Source: Hymenobacter swuensis DY53 (GTDB lineage Bacteria > Bacteroidota > Bacteroidia > Cytophagales > Hymenobacteraceae). From it: a stretch of 64,000 nucleotides of DNA. The stretch lies in the NCBI RefSeq assembly GCF_000576555.1, contig NZ_CP007145.1:1488001-1552000 (forward strand), in the 5' to 3' direction. Position numbers and translations under genes: made by a program. Of this stretch, positions 27,541 to 36,464 are shown in pieces (within the stretch, counting starts at the first letter, position 1; every line of letters begins with the position of its first letter). The notes beneath the pieces were generated by a model, which was given only the letters and a program-made list of their open reading frames with translations, searched no databases and was not told where the DNA came from.

Positions 27541-28881
27541 ATGCCTCGTTTCTCTCCGCTTCTGCTGTTGCTGGCTACGGCCTGCGTGCCACTGGGTACG
27601 CCCATCACCGACCCCAACGCCACCCGCCCGCCCGCCACGCCCGGCCAGCGCCCCACCGAGTACTACGCCGACAAAACGCTGCGCTACGAGGACGCCATCT
27701 ACGACCCCAACGTGCAGACGGTGCAGTGCTACGTGCCTACCGGCCAAGCCAATGAGGTGTTCAGCCCGCCCGTTATTTCTCTGAACCAGGGCCAGTCGCC
27801 GGTGCTGGAGTTTGATATGCTGGGCGGGCAGGGGCAGCGCCTCACGGCTAAACTCATTCACTGCGACCTGAACTGGCAGCCCTCGGTGCTTACCGATATG
27901 CAGTTTCTGAGCGAAATCAACGAGCAGAATATCACCAACTATCGGGCCTCCATTGGTACCAAGGTGCCCTATTATCACTACCAGGTACAGATGCCCCGGG
28001 TGAAGCTCTCGGGCAACTACCTGTGGGTGGTGCAGGGAGCGGGCGGTATGCCGCTGCTCAGCCGGCGGGTGCTGGTGTACGAGGAAGGCGCGGTGCAGAT
28101 TGCCCTGAAACAGGGTATTCCGGTGGCCGGGCAGGAGCGCTACACCTTGCAGCAGGTAGATTTCGGCATCCGCTATAATCTGAACGTGGTGAACCCGGCC
28201 CAGGAAATAAAGGTGGTGCTGCGCCAGAACTTCCGCTGGGACAACGCCAAGTACAACCTGCGCCCCACCTTCGTACGCGACGCCGACCGGCAGCTGGATT
28301 ACCAGTATTTCAACTTCGAAAACGCCTTCCCCGCCCTGAGCGAATTCCGCTTTTTCGACCTGCGTACGTTCCGCTCCTTGGGTATTGGGGTGGCGAAGCT
28401 GGACGCCGAGGCTTCACCGCGTACGGCCCTGCTGCAGCCCGAAACAACCCGTAACGGCCAGCGCTACACCCAGTACGACGACATCAACGGTCAGCGTGTA
28501 ATCGAGAGCCGCGAATACGGTAACGGCGACACCAACGGCGAGTACCTCGATGTGACGTTTCAACTCCGCAGCGAGCAGACAGCTCCTGGCCCCGTGTATG
28601 TGCTGGGCGCCCTCACCGACTGGCAGCTCAAAGACGAGTTCAAGCTCACCTACGACGCCGCCAGCCAGCTATACACCGGCCATACGCTGCTTAAGCAAGG
28701 CTACTACAATTACATCTATGCCACCCAGACGGCCCAGGGCCCCAGCAGCGTGGCCTGGGAAGGGAGCTACCAGGAAACCGAAAATCAGTATGACCTGCTG
28801 GTGTATTACCGGCCGCCCGGCACCCGCACCGATTTGCTGATCGGGTACCAGCAGCTCCGGGTGAATAGCCGGCAGCCCTAG
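27541..28881 (+). CDS. Type IX secretion system plug-domain protein (DUF5103)
   Basis: This is a 446-residue lipoprotein-like exported protein. The ATG at 27541 gives MPRFSPLLLLLATACVPLG with a lipobox Cys; the frame is open further upstream but lacks a signal. The N-terminal part has IYDPNVQTVQCYVPTG, SLNQGQSPVLEFDMLGG and KLIHCDLNWQPSVL, and later VPYYHYQVQMPRVKLSGNY. The C-terminal part ends with VYVLGALTDWQL and YNYIYATQ. These are features of DUF5103 proteins, one of which was seen plugging the SprA translocon of the T9SS. It fits the several T9SS cargo proteins in this window. Confidence 0.85.
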   Translation: MPRFSPLLLLLATACVPLGTPITDPNATRPPATPGQRPTEYYADKTLRYEDAIYDPNVQTVQCYVPTGQANEVFSPPVISLNQGQSPVLEFDMLGGQGQRLTAKLIHCDLNWQPSVLTDMQFLSEINEQNITNYRASIGTKVPYYHYQVQMPRVKLSGNYLWVVQGAGGMPLLSRRVLVYEEGAVQIALKQGIPVAGQERYTLQQVDFGIRYNLNVVNPAQEIKVVLRQNFRWDNAKYNLRPTFVRDADRQLDYQYFNFENAFPALSEFRFFDLRTFRSLGIGVAKLDAEASPRTALLQPETTRNGQRYTQYDDINGQRVIESREYGNGDTNGEYLDVTFQLRSEQTAPGPVYVLGALTDWQLKDEFKLTYDAASQLYTGHTLLKQGYYNYIYATQTAQGPSSVAWEGSYQETENQYDLLVYYRPPGTRTDLLIGYQQLRVNSRQP

Positions 28882-28949
28882 CGCCCGATGTCGGCGGTTG
28901 GGAGCGGGGCTGCGTACATACGGGTTCTGTCTGCCTCCAACTGCTTTCT

Positions 28950-30239
28950 ATGTCGCACTATAACCTGATTCTAGTGGTGCTGGGCGTGGCCATCCTGGCC
29001 GTCGCCTGGCTGCCATCTCTGCTGAAGAAGTTTCCGCTGTCTTACCCCATTTTGTTTGTGGGGCTGGGGATGCTGGTGTTCTGGCTGCCCCTGGGCTTGC
29101 CCAACCCCGACCCGAACGAGCACTCCACCTTCACCATGCACCTCACTGAAATCTGCGTGACGGTGGCCCTCACGGGTACGGGGCTCAAAATTGACCGCAA
29201 GTTTTCCCTCTGGCGCTGGCGGGCTCCGTTGCAGCTGGTGATGGTGCTGATGGGTATTACCATTGCCGTGTTTACAGTGGTGGCCTGGAAACTGGGTGGG
29301 CTGCTGCCGGCGTCGGCCCTACTGCTGGCCGCCACGCTGGCTCCCACCGACCCCGTGCTGGCCGGCGACGTGCAGGTGGGCAACCCCGGTGAGGGCCGCG
29401 AAGATAACGTGCGCTTCGCCCTGACCGGCGAGGCCGGCCTCAACGACGGGCTGGCTTTCCCCTTCGTGCATCTGGCCCTGGTGGTGCTGGCAGCCTCTTC
29501 GCTGCACCTGGGGCAGGAGCTGCTGCACTGGGCCTGGATGGATGTGCTGTACCGCACCGGCATGGGCGTGCTGGCTGGCTGGTTGGCTGGTCGGGTGCTG
29601 TCGTTTCTGATTTTCGACTTGCCTCGTCGTGTTCAAATCAACCCCGAGGCCTACGGGTTCGTGGCGTTGGCCGTCACGCTTACGGCGTATGGCGTTACGG
29701 AGCTGCTGCACGGCTACGGCTTTCTGGCTGTCTTTGTGGCGGCCGTCACACTGCGGGCCCACGAGCGGAGCCACGAGTACCATACCGAAATGCACGAATT
29801 CACCGACCAGCTGGAACGCCTGCTCATCGTGGTGATTCTGCTGCTGTTTGGGGGCGCCATTGTACGCGGGCTGCTGGCCCCGCTTACTTGGACCGGCGCG
29901 GCCTTGGGCTTATTCCTGCTCCTTATTCTGCGGCCGATGGGTGGGATTCTCACCCTGGGCCGCAGCCGCGTAACGTGGCCCGAGCGACTGGTTATTTCCT
30001 TTTTCGGCATCCGGGGCATCGGCTCCTTTTTCTACCTGGCCTTTGCCTTGCACGAAGCAAAATTCGCCGATGGCCGGGCGCTGTGGGCCATTACCGGCTT
30101 CACGGTGCTCACCTCCATCATTCTGCACGGCACGTTGGCCACGCCCGTTATGGACTGGCTTGATAGGCGGCACGGCCGGCCCACGGCTGGGGAGTTGGAG
30201 GAACAGCAGCACCAGGAAGCAGCCCCGCCGGCTAGCTAA
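28950..30239 (+). CDS. Sodium/proton antiporter (CPA1/NhaP-type)
   Basis: This 429-residue integral membrane protein has about 12 hydrophobic helices. Diagnostic motifs are ATLAPTDPVLAGDVQVG (the ion-binding Asp of the TDP motif) and FALTGEAGLNDGLAFPFV, both typical of the CPA1 cation:proton antiporter group. The segment FFGIRGIGSFFYLAFAL near the C-terminus is also conserved in this family. It exchanges internal Na+ or K+ for external protons and supports pH and salt tolerance. The start at 28950 begins the first helix directly (MSHYNLILVVLGVAILAVAW). It is separate from the preceding plug gene by 68 bases. Confidence 0.9.
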   Translation: MSHYNLILVVLGVAILAVAWLPSLLKKFPLSYPILFVGLGMLVFWLPLGLPNPDPNEHSTFTMHLTEICVTVALTGTGLKIDRKFSLWRWRAPLQLVMVLMGITIAVFTVVAWKLGGLLPASALLLAATLAPTDPVLAGDVQVGNPGEGREDNVRFALTGEAGLNDGLAFPFVHLALVVLAASSLHLGQELLHWAWMDVLYRTGMGVLAGWLAGRVLSFLIFDLPRRVQINPEAYGFVALAVTLTAYGVTELLHGYGFLAVFVAAVTLRAHERSHEYHTEMHEFTDQLERLLIVVILLLFGGAIVRGLLAPLTWTGAALGLFLLLILRPMGGILTLGRSRVTWPERLVISFFGIRGIGSFFYLAFALHEAKFADGRALWAITGFTVLTSIILHGTLATPVMDWLDRRHGRPTAGELEEQQHQEAAPPAS

Positions 30240-30353
30240 AGCGGCACGGAATTGGTCTGGTCCAGGCTGCCTCTGTAACCTTCCGGCCGTTGAGCTTCGT
30301 TGCAGGCGTATCTTACGCTTACTCTCCCGTTCCCACGCTCATTCTCTTTGCTC

Positions 30354-31820
30354 ATGCCTACTCCCTCTTCTTTCCTGTACGCTGGTGCGGCGCTGGCCTT
30401 GCTGCCGGCCGTTGGTGCACGTTTTCTGACTTCCGCCCCGGCCCCGCAGCCGGCGGCTACCACAGCAGCCGTTTCCCGCCCCGTGCAGGGTGCCCAGCCC
30501 GACCCCCAGGTAATTGCCCAGTTCGGCCTGCTTGGTAATGCCAAGCTCCAGACCTATATCGACCAAAAGGGTATGCAGATGGGCCGTGTTTCCGACCGCC
30601 CGGCTGATGTGAAAGGCTTCACGGTGGTCGATTCGCCCATTATCAACGCCTTTGCCACGCCCGATGGCCATGTGTATTTCACCCGTGGGATTCTGGCTTA
30701 CTTCAACAATGAGGCCCAGTTCAGCGGGGTGCTCGGCCACGAAATTGGGCACATCACGGCCCGACACGGCCAGAAGCAGCAGACGCGCTCCACCATCGCC
30801 AACGGGGCCCTGATTCTGGGCTCCATCCTGTCGAAGCGGGTGGCCTCGCTGGCCCAGCCGGCCTCACAGGTGGTGGGGTTGGGTTTGCTGAAATACGGCC
30901 GCGACGACGAAACCGAATCCGACCAGCTAGGGGTGAAGTACTCCAGCAAAATCGGCTACGACCCGGCTTCTATGGCCGATTTCTTCCTGACTCTTTCGCG
31001 CACCGAGCAAAGTAGCGGCGCGGCTACGGTGCCCACGTTCCTGTCGTCGCACCCCAACTCCGCCGACCGCTACACCAACGTAAAAAAGCTGGCCGCCCAG
31101 GCCGAGCAGCAGGCCGGCCGTCAGCTGGCCGTGAACCGCGACCAATACCTGCGCCTGATTGAGGGCCTGCCTTATGGCGACAACCCGCGTGAAGGCTACG
31201 TGGAAAATAGCGTGTTCTATCACCCCGATCTTAAATTCCAGTTTCCGGTGCCGCAGGGCTGGAAGTCGCAGAACTCGCCGAGCCAGTTCCAGATGGCCGA
31301 GCCCAACGGCAAGGCCGTACAGATTCTGCTGCCCGCCGGCAACAAAGGCCTCGATGAAACCGCCCAGGCTTTGGCCGAGCAGTTGAAGCTCCAGAACGCC
31401 CAGGCCCAGAAAACCACCGTCAACAACTTCCCCGCCATTGTTATCCAGGGCGACCAGGTAGGGCAGGACCAGCAAACCGGCCAGCAGGGCATCACGGCCA
31501 GCACCCTCACCTACCTCATCCAGGACGGTCAGACGATTTACGCCTTGGTAGGCCTCTGCGGCCCCGGCACCCTCGGCACCTACGGCAGCACCTTCCAGCG
31601 CACCGCCCAAGGTTTCAAGCGCCTCACCGACGCCAGCAAAATCAACCGCCAGCCCGAGCGCATCCGCATCAAAACCGCCAAAGCCGGCCAGACGCTGGCC
31701 TCGGCCCTCGCCGCCAACGGCATTTCCAGCAAGCGCTACGAGGAAATGGCCATCCTCAACGGCATGAAAACCACTGATAAATTAACGGCCGGGATGCTGT
31801 TTAAAGTGGTGGGGAAGTAA
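30354..31820 (+). CDS. M48 family metalloprotease with C-terminal LysM-like segment
   Basis: This 488-residue exported protein has its start at 30354. A signal or anchor lies near residues 5-25 (SFLYAGAALALLPAVGA). The M48 catalytic motif is HEIGH within VLGHEIGHITARH, and the third ligand region is DDETESDQLGVKY. The core covers about residues 65-250. The long C-terminal part contains FQFPVPQGWKSQ, a domain often fused to BepA-like M48 proteases, and a final NGISSKRYEEMAILNGM, which resembles a LysM-type or SPOR-type binding module. Family members act in periplasmic quality control of outer-membrane proteins. Confidence 0.88.
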   Translation: MPTPSSFLYAGAALALLPAVGARFLTSAPAPQPAATTAAVSRPVQGAQPDPQVIAQFGLLGNAKLQTYIDQKGMQMGRVSDRPADVKGFTVVDSPIINAFATPDGHVYFTRGILAYFNNEAQFSGVLGHEIGHITARHGQKQQTRSTIANGALILGSILSKRVASLAQPASQVVGLGLLKYGRDDETESDQLGVKYSSKIGYDPASMADFFLTLSRTEQSSGAATVPTFLSSHPNSADRYTNVKKLAAQAEQQAGRQLAVNRDQYLRLIEGLPYGDNPREGYVENSVFYHPDLKFQFPVPQGWKSQNSPSQFQMAEPNGKAVQILLPAGNKGLDETAQALAEQLKLQNAQAQKTTVNNFPAIVIQGDQVGQDQQTGQQGITASTLTYLIQDGQTIYALVGLCGPGTLGTYGSTFQRTAQGFKRLTDASKINRQPERIRIKTAKAGQTLASALAANGISSKRYEEMAILNGMKTTDKLTAGMLFKVVGK

Positions 31821-31844
31821 GCTATAGCTCGTTAAGCCTCTTGC

Positions 31845-31883
31845 AAAAGCTAGACTTCAAGTTTTTTGAGGTCTAGCTTTTTT
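31845..31883. terminator. Bidirectional terminator at convergent gene ends
   Basis: AAAAGCTAGAC pairs with GTCTAGCTTTT, followed by further T residues. It overlaps the C-terminal codons of the minus-strand gene ending at 31850. Confidence 0.75.
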
Positions 31884-32371
31884 ATGTATTGCTGAATGCT
31901 TGTCGAAGTTGAAAGAACCCAAACATCGTCTCCTGATGGATCTTTGGGGATGAAATCGAATTCTAAGTAACAGTTCGCTATTGCAACCTTCATCCCTTCA
32001 AAATGAAGTAGCAACAGGTGAGGTCGAGTATCAGGAAATCCGAATACATCAAAGCCAATAAGTTGCTTGCCTGAAAGATGCTGCCAAAAGTTATTGTTGG
32101 CAATGAACCTTTCACTGGTCACACAGAAGGTGTCTGCTGAGGCACTTAAAGTATAGCTGGGCCATCCCTTAACTCTATTCCATCCAACAAAAACAGACTG
32201 CTCATCCTCAAACACAAGCTCTACTTGCTGTGCGATGATATCAATGCCCTGCTCATTCGTTGTGAGATCTTCTATTCCAACAACATCGTGGTAAAAGCAA
32301 GCGGCTAGTCTCTGCGAGACAACATTGTTTAGAGGTTGAAAAATGTGCTCGATGAGTAATTGACGGCTCAT
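31850..32371 (-). CDS. Hypothetical cytosolic protein (173 aa), AT-rich
   Basis: The protein has no signal or membrane segment. Its features are SRQLLIEHIFQPLNNVVS at the N-terminus, then two beta segments (LVFEDEQSVFVGWNRVKGW, LLLLHFEGMKVAIANCYLEF) and VSTSTSIQQYIKK at the end. The GC content is distinctly lower than that of the M48 and YchF genes nearby. I do not recognise a family; the domain style resembles small proteins of toxin-immunity or contact systems, but nothing nearby supports that. Its 3' end lies inside the terminator shared with the M48 gene. Confidence 0.6.
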   Translation of the reverse strand: MSRQLLIEHIFQPLNNVVSQRLAACFYHDVVGIEDLTTNEQGIDIIAQQVELVFEDEQSVFVGWNRVKGWPSYTLSASADTFCVTSERFIANNNFWQHLSGKQLIGFDVFGFPDTRPHLLLLHFEGMKVAIANCYLEFDFIPKDPSGDDVWVLSTSTSIQQYIKKLDLKKLEV

Positions 32372-32391
32372 TTCTTCCCGATGATGAACAT

Positions 32392-32430
32392 AAAAACGCC
32401 CCAGCCGACTCGTTCGGCTGGGGCGCTTAA
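32392..32430 (-). terminator. Terminator after the PhnA-domain gene
   Basis: CGCCCCAGCCGA and its exact complement form a 12-bp stem. On the minus strand a T5 run follows. It separates the genes at 32459 and 31850. Confidence 0.8.
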
Positions 32431-32458
32431 GTTACTGGCTGCCGCTGAAGAAACGGCG

Positions 32459-32668
32459 TTAGGCCTTCTTCAGGAACTCGGTTTTGAGCACCATTGTGCT
32501 GCCGCCGGCCCGGCCTTCAATTTCGGCGGGCGAGTTGGTGAGGCGGATGTTCTTGACTACCGTGCCGCGCTTGAGCGTGAGCGATGAGCCTTTCACTTTC
32601 AGATCCTTGATGAGCGTAACCGCGTCGCCTTCCGCGAGCAGGTTACCGTTGCTGTCTTTTACGTCCAT
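32459..32668 (-). CDS. PhnA-domain (YjdM C-terminal) protein
   Basis: This 69-residue protein matches the C-terminal domain of YjdM/Phn[40 protein letters not shown] and [11 protein letters not shown]. The full YjdM protein of about 110 residues has an N-terminal zinc ribbon (CPxC pairs) that is absent here. Despite the name, PhnA is not shown to degrade phosphonates; the function is unknown. It is expressed alone, with a clean terminator downstream. Confidence 0.85.
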   Translation of the reverse strand: MDVKDSNGNLLAEGDAVTLIKDLKVKGSSLTLKRGTVVKNIRLTNSPAEIEGRAGGSTMVLKTEFLKKA

Positions 32669-32693
32669 GAGGTTGGGGAGGGGAGAGGTAGAA

Positions 32694-32786
32694 CGTCATG
32701 CTGAGCTTGCCAAAGCATCTCTACCGCTGGCTAACTCAATCGTGAGAACGAAGCAGTAGAGATGCTTCGGCAAGCTCAGCATGACG
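32694..32786. repeat. Palindromic repeat element A (31-bp arms)
   Basis: The arms at 32694-32724 and 32756-32786 start with CGTCATGCTGAGCTTGCC and differ at one of 31 positions. It lies between ychF and the PhnA-domain gene and may form a stable hairpin in the transcript. The same style of arm (CGTCATTCCGAGCG...) occurs in element C at 55407. Confidence 0.8.
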
Positions 32787-32801
32787 GGCAGGTATGTTCA
32801 A

Positions 32802-33899
32802 TTACACGTTGAAGCGGAAATGCATGATGTCGCCATCCTGCACCACATACTCCTTACCTTCCACGGCCATCTTGCCTGCTTCCTTGATTTTCACTTCAGT
32901 TTTGTACTCCTGGTAGTCGGCCAGCTTGATAACCTCGGCCCGGATGAAGCCTTTCTCGAAGTCGGAGTGGATGACGCCGGCAGCGGCGGGGGCTTTGTCG
33001 CCGCGGTGCACCGTCCAGGCGCGTACTTCCTGCACGCCGGCCGTGAAGTAGGTAATCAGGTTGAGCAGGGTGTAGGAAGCGCGGATCAGGCGGTTCAAAC
33101 CCGACTCGGTGAGGCCGTACTCGCCCAGGAACATCTCCTTTTCCTCGGGGTCTTCCATCTCCGCAATCTGCGACTCGATGGCGGCCGATACCAGCACCAC
33201 TTCGGCGCCTTCCTGGGCCACGTGAGCCTGCAAAGCCGCCGTGTGGGCGTTGCCGCTGATGGCGCTGGCCTCATCCACGTTGGCCACATAAATCACGGGC
33301 TTGATGGTGAGCAGCTGCAGATCGGCCACGGCCTCCAGCTCCTCGGCCGAAACCGTGAGGGCGCGGGCGTTCTGGCCGGCTTCCAAAGCGTCCTTGAAGC
33401 GCTGCAGCGCGGCCACTTCCTTCTTGGCCTGCGCGTCGCCGTTCTTGGCCGAGCGCTCCGACTTGGCCAGCTTCTTATCGATGCTCTCCAGGTCCTTGAT
33501 CTGCAGCTCGGTGTCGATAACGTCCTTATCGAATACGGGGTCGACGCCGCCGGCTACGTGCACGATGTTGGGGTCGTCGAAGCAGCGGATAACGTGGATG
33601 ATGGCGTCCACCTCGCGGATGTTGGCCAAGAACTTGTTGCCGAGTCCTTCGCCCTTGCTGGCACCCTTCACGAGGCCGGCAATGTCCACGAACTCAATGA
33701 TGGTGGGCAGCACGCGCTTGGGGTTCACCAGCTTTTCCAGAATCTGCAGCCGCTCATCGGGCACGGTAATCACGCCCACGTTCGGCTCGATGGTGCAGAA
33801 CGGATAGTTGGCCGACTCGGCCTTGGCGTTGGAAAGGGCGTTGAAAAGCGTGGATTTGCCGACGTTCGGCAGGCCGACGATACCGCAGCGGAGACCCAT
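32802..33899 (-). CDS. ychF: Ribosome-associated GTPase/ATPase YchF
   Basis: This 365-residue Obg-family P-loop protein has G1 GLPNVGKST near residue 8, G3 DIAGLVKGASKGEGLG and YVANVDEA (in place of NKxD, the family's relaxed base specificity). A coiled-coil insert (about 125-165, KDLESIDKKLAKSERSAK) and a C-terminal TGS-type domain (about 278-365, TYFTAGVQEVRAWTVHRG, EVIKLADYQEYKT) complete it. The length and architecture equal those of E. coli YchF, an ATPase that associates with ribosomes and stress responses. It is the end of a minus-strand unit, with repeat element A directly downstream. Confidence 0.96.
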   Translation of the reverse strand: MGLRCGIVGLPNVGKSTLFNALSNAKAESANYPFCTIEPNVGVITVPDERLQILEKLVNPKRVLPTIIEFVDIAGLVKGASKGEGLGNKFLANIREVDAIIHVIRCFDDPNIVHVAGGVDPVFDKDVIDTELQIKDLESIDKKLAKSERSAKNGDAQAKKEVAALQRFKDALEAGQNARALTVSAEELEAVADLQLLTIKPVIYVANVDEASAISGNAHTAALQAHVAQEGAEVVLVSAAIESQIAEMEDPEEKEMFLGEYGLTESGLNRLIRASYTLLNLITYFTAGVQEVRAWTVHRGDKAPAAAGVIHSDFEKGFIRAEVIKLADYQEYKTEVKIKEAGKMAVEGKEYVVQDGDIMHFRFNV

Positions 33900-34065
33900 A
33901 TGGTGGAGTTGTGAAGTTGTAAAATGGCGAGTTGGCGTTCTGGACGCGCACTTCGTGGCGCAAAGGTACGGGGCTTTTTCGGGGAAAGCACCCCCGGGTT
34001 ACCGGTGTGGCCCGGAAACGGCTCGCGCGTTGAACTCCGCGCCTCTCGTGCGGCGTTCAGCCTAT

Positions 34066-34164
34066 ATGTGTGAACATCATAAGCCCGCCCAAAAACTACA
34101 GCGTCTGGGTTTCTACCTGGCCGCCGGTGTGCTGGTGCTGCTCAGCCAGTACTACAGCCTGTAA
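34066..34164 (+). CDS. Possible 32-residue membrane microprotein
   Basis: From the ATG at 34066 the frame reads a basic/His-rich N-terminus (MCEHHKPAQKLQRLG) and then one hydrophobic helix (FYLAAGVLVLLS) ending QYYSL before TAA. The pattern fits a single-pass microprotein. The evidence is only the composition and the terminator at 34194 that follows 30 bases later. Confidence 0.35.
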   Translation: MCEHHKPAQKLQRLGFYLAAGVLVLLSQYYSL

Positions 34165-34193
34165 GTCGCCCGAAAAACCGTTCTGAAGTCCAT

Positions 34194-34229
34194 AGAAAAA
34201 GCCCATCCGGCAACCGGATAGGCTTTTCT
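34194..34229. terminator. Bidirectional terminator for icd and the small + strand reading frame
   Basis: AGAAAAAGCCCATCCGG pairs with CCGGATAGGCTTTTCT (one bulge) around CAA. Both outer ends are A- or T-rich, so it works in both directions. Confidence 0.8.
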
Positions 34230-34246
34230 AACGGTAAAATGCTGAC

Positions 34247-35479
34247 TTATTTAGCCAGTTTGGCTTTCAGATTCTCGTCCAGAGCGGCCAGGAACTCCTC
34301 GGTGTAGAGGTAGTCCTTGCCGTGCTCCACTTTGTTGCCGTGGATGCAGACGGCCAAGTCCTTGGTCATCTTGCCGCTTTCCACGGTTTCGATGCACACC
34401 TGCTCCAGCGCGTGGCAGAAGTCGATCAGCTCCTGGTTGTTATCCAGCTTGCCGCGGAACTCCAGGCCGCGCGTCCAGGCGAAGATGCTGGCAATGGGGT
34501 TGGTAGAGGTGGGCTTGCCTTTCTGATGGTCGCGGTAGTGGCGCGTCACGGTGCCGTGGGCCGCTTCCGCTTCCATGGTGCCGCCGTCGGGCGTAACCAG
34601 CACGGAGGTCATCAGGCCGAGCGAGCCGAAGCCCTGGGCTACGGTGTCGCTCTGCACGTCGCCGTCGTAGTTTTTGCAGGCCCACACGAAGTTGCCGTTC
34701 CACTTCAGCGCCGAGGCCACCATATCGTCAATCAGCCGGTGCTCGTAAGTGATGCCGGCTTCCTTGAACTTGGCCAGATAATCAGCTTCGTAAATCTCCT
34801 GGAAGATGTCCTTGAAGCGGCCATCATACTTCTTCAGGATGGTGTTCTTGGTGCTCAAATACAGCGGCCAGCCCTTGCTCAGGGCCTGGTTGAAGCAGGC
34901 GTGGGCAAAGCCCCGGATGCTTTCGTCGGTGTTGTACATGGCCAACGCTACGCCGTCGCCTTTGAAGTTGTACACCTCAAACGATTGTGCTTCACCACCG
35001 TCCTCGGGCTGGAAGGTCACGGTCAGCTTGCCTTTGCCTTTGGTCACGAAGTCGGTGGCGCGGTACTGGTCGCCAAAGGCGTGGCGGCCGATGCAGATCG
35101 GGGCCGTCCAGTTAGGCACGAGGCGGGGCACGTTGCTCATCACAATCGGCTCGCGGAATACGGTGCCGTCCAAGATGTTGCGGATGGTGCCGTTCGGCGA
35201 CTTCCACATCTGCTTCAGGCCAAACTCCTGCACGCGCTCCTCGTCTGGGGTGATGGTGGCGCACTTGATGCCCACGCCGTACTGCTTGATGGCGTTGGCC
35301 GCGTCGATGGTTACCTGGTCGTTGGTCTGGTCGCGGTACTCAATGCCCAGGTCGTAGTACTTGATATCGAGCTCCAGGTAGGGCGTAATCAGCTTATCCT
35401 TGATAAACTTCCAGATGATGCGCGTCATTTCGTCGCCATCCAATTCTACTACCGGGTTGGCTACTTTGATTTTCGTCAT
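34247..35479 (-). CDS. icd: NADP-dependent isocitrate dehydrogenase
   Basis: This 410-residue protein is of the eukaryote-like homodimeric NADP-IDH class, which oxidatively decarboxylates isocitrate to 2-oxoglutarate in the TCA cycle. It starts at 35479 ([20 protein letters not shown]). Typical features are [12 protein letters not shown], the isocitrate-binding [33 protein letters not shown], the metal-site region YDGDVQSD and NADP-binding [13 protein letters not shown]. The frame is open for 23 more residues upstream, but they are not conserved-looking. A bidirectional terminator follows. It lies next to ychF without shared transcription. Confidence 0.95.
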   Translation of the reverse strand: MTKIKVANPVVELDGDEMTRIIWKFIKDKLITPYLELDIKYYDLGIEYRDQTNDQVTIDAANAIKQYGVGIKCATITPDEERVQEFGLKQMWKSPNGTIRNILDGTVFREPIVMSNVPRLVPNWTAPICIGRHAFGDQYRATDFVTKGKGKLTVTFQPEDGGEAQSFEVYNFKGDGVALAMYNTDESIRGFAHACFNQALSKGWPLYLSTKNTILKKYDGRFKDIFQEIYEADYLAKFKEAGITYEHRLIDDMVASALKWNGNFVWACKNYDGDVQSDTVAQGFGSLGLMTSVLVTPDGGTMEAEAAHGTVTRHYRDHQKGKPTSTNPIASIFAWTRGLEFRGKLDNNQELIDFCHALEQVCIETVESGKMTKDLAVCIHGNKVEHGKDYLYTEEFLAALDENLKAKLAK

Positions 35480-35775
35480 TGTTGCGTGCTTAAGTGGGCT
35501 GTGTGGGTTACGACTTGCGAAGGAAGGCATCGGCGGGCATCCGGCCAACTAAAACCGGAAAAGTGTACGGCTACCCTCCGCGCAAGACGGCAAAGCTACA
35601 TGGTGTCAGTTAAACCCGACGGGTGCTTTGAACAGGCGCGCCGGGGAATAGTTCGGGCCACCCGCAACGCACGACGGCGCGCCAGGGCCGAAGCCGGGCG
35701 CGCCGTGCGGTGGGAAGCGGACAAAAGCTGAAGAAGTAAAAGGTGTTTCGCTAGACTTCCGAAAAAAGGAGTGAC

Positions 35776-36123
35776 TTAATAATTATCGTCGGTGCGGTTG
35801 GGGTTGAAACCTCCTTCGCGTTCCTCGTAGGCGGGGCGGGGACGGTCCAGTTCGGCCACTTCCTCGGCCGTCAGCAACTCCTCGCGCACGTAGTCCACGG
35901 CATCCTGCAAGGCATCCACAAACTTGAGGAAGTCCTCTTTGTAGAGGAAAATCTTGTGTTTCTCGTAAGAGAACGTATCATCGTCGCGCAGGCGGCGTTT
36001 GCTCTCCGTGATGGTCAGATAATAATCCTGTCCGCGGGTGGCTTTCACGTCAAAGAAATACGTGCGCTTGCCGGCCTTAATGCGTTGGGAATAAATTTCT
36101 TCCTGGTCGTGACGGTCTTCCAC
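35776..36123 (-). CDS. PUR-domain nucleic-acid-binding protein (DUF3276)
   Basis: This 115-residue protein matches the small single-PUR-domain family of Bacteroidota and spirochaetes: IYSQRIKAGKRTYFFDVKAT, DYYLTITESKRR, HKIFLYKEDFLKFVDALQDA. In Borrelia the homologue BpuR binds DNA and RNA. The C-terminus is acidic and disordered (ELDRPRPAYEEREGGFNPN). It is divergent from the DUF58 gene across a 341-base AT-rich region that probably holds both promoters. Confidence 0.9.
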   Translation of the reverse strand: MEDRHDQEEIYSQRIKAGKRTYFFDVKATRGQDYYLTITESKRRLRDDDTFSYEKHKIFLYKEDFLKFVDALQDAVDYVREELLTAEEVAELDRPRPAYEEREGGFNPNRTDDNY

Positions 36124-36464
36124 TGGCCTTCTGAGTAAAGTTTTGCTATTCCAAGATGATTGAAGTTCAGCGCAACATACGTTGTTTCCAGTAGATATAA
36201 AAATTTTAAGGGTCGTATTTTCCTATTCCGGGATAAATACTGGCAAAACGCTATGTAAACGGCTGTATATCCTCAAATGCCATAATTGGCAGGTAATGAA
36301 ACGGCTGGTATAAAAGAAAGATTATATATTCTGGATAATGGATGGAAAGCGGACTGCAATGGTCGGAGCTGCTGCCCGTTTTGCGTCGTAGCTACGGAGT
36401 AACCCCGTCTGTCCTTCATGCCCCAATCCTGTCGTATCTTGCTCCTCCCGCATCTGTTTTTGCT
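36124..36464. other. Divergent promoter region
   Basis: These 341 bases between the PUR-domain and DUF58 genes contain no credible gene. The middle (36170-36260) is AT-rich with several TATAAA-like and TTTG-like stretches, so promoters are likely on both strands, but I cannot assign exact boxes. Confidence 0.4.

Noticed and set aside
32781..33914. Plus-strand reading frame opposite ychF
   Set aside because: It mirrors ychF almost exactly and shows no domain; ychF is unmistakable.
34322..35731. Plus-strand reading frame of 469 codons opposite icd
   Set aside because: It is the antisense of isocitrate dehydrogenase, with Val/Gly/His-rich composition and no motif.
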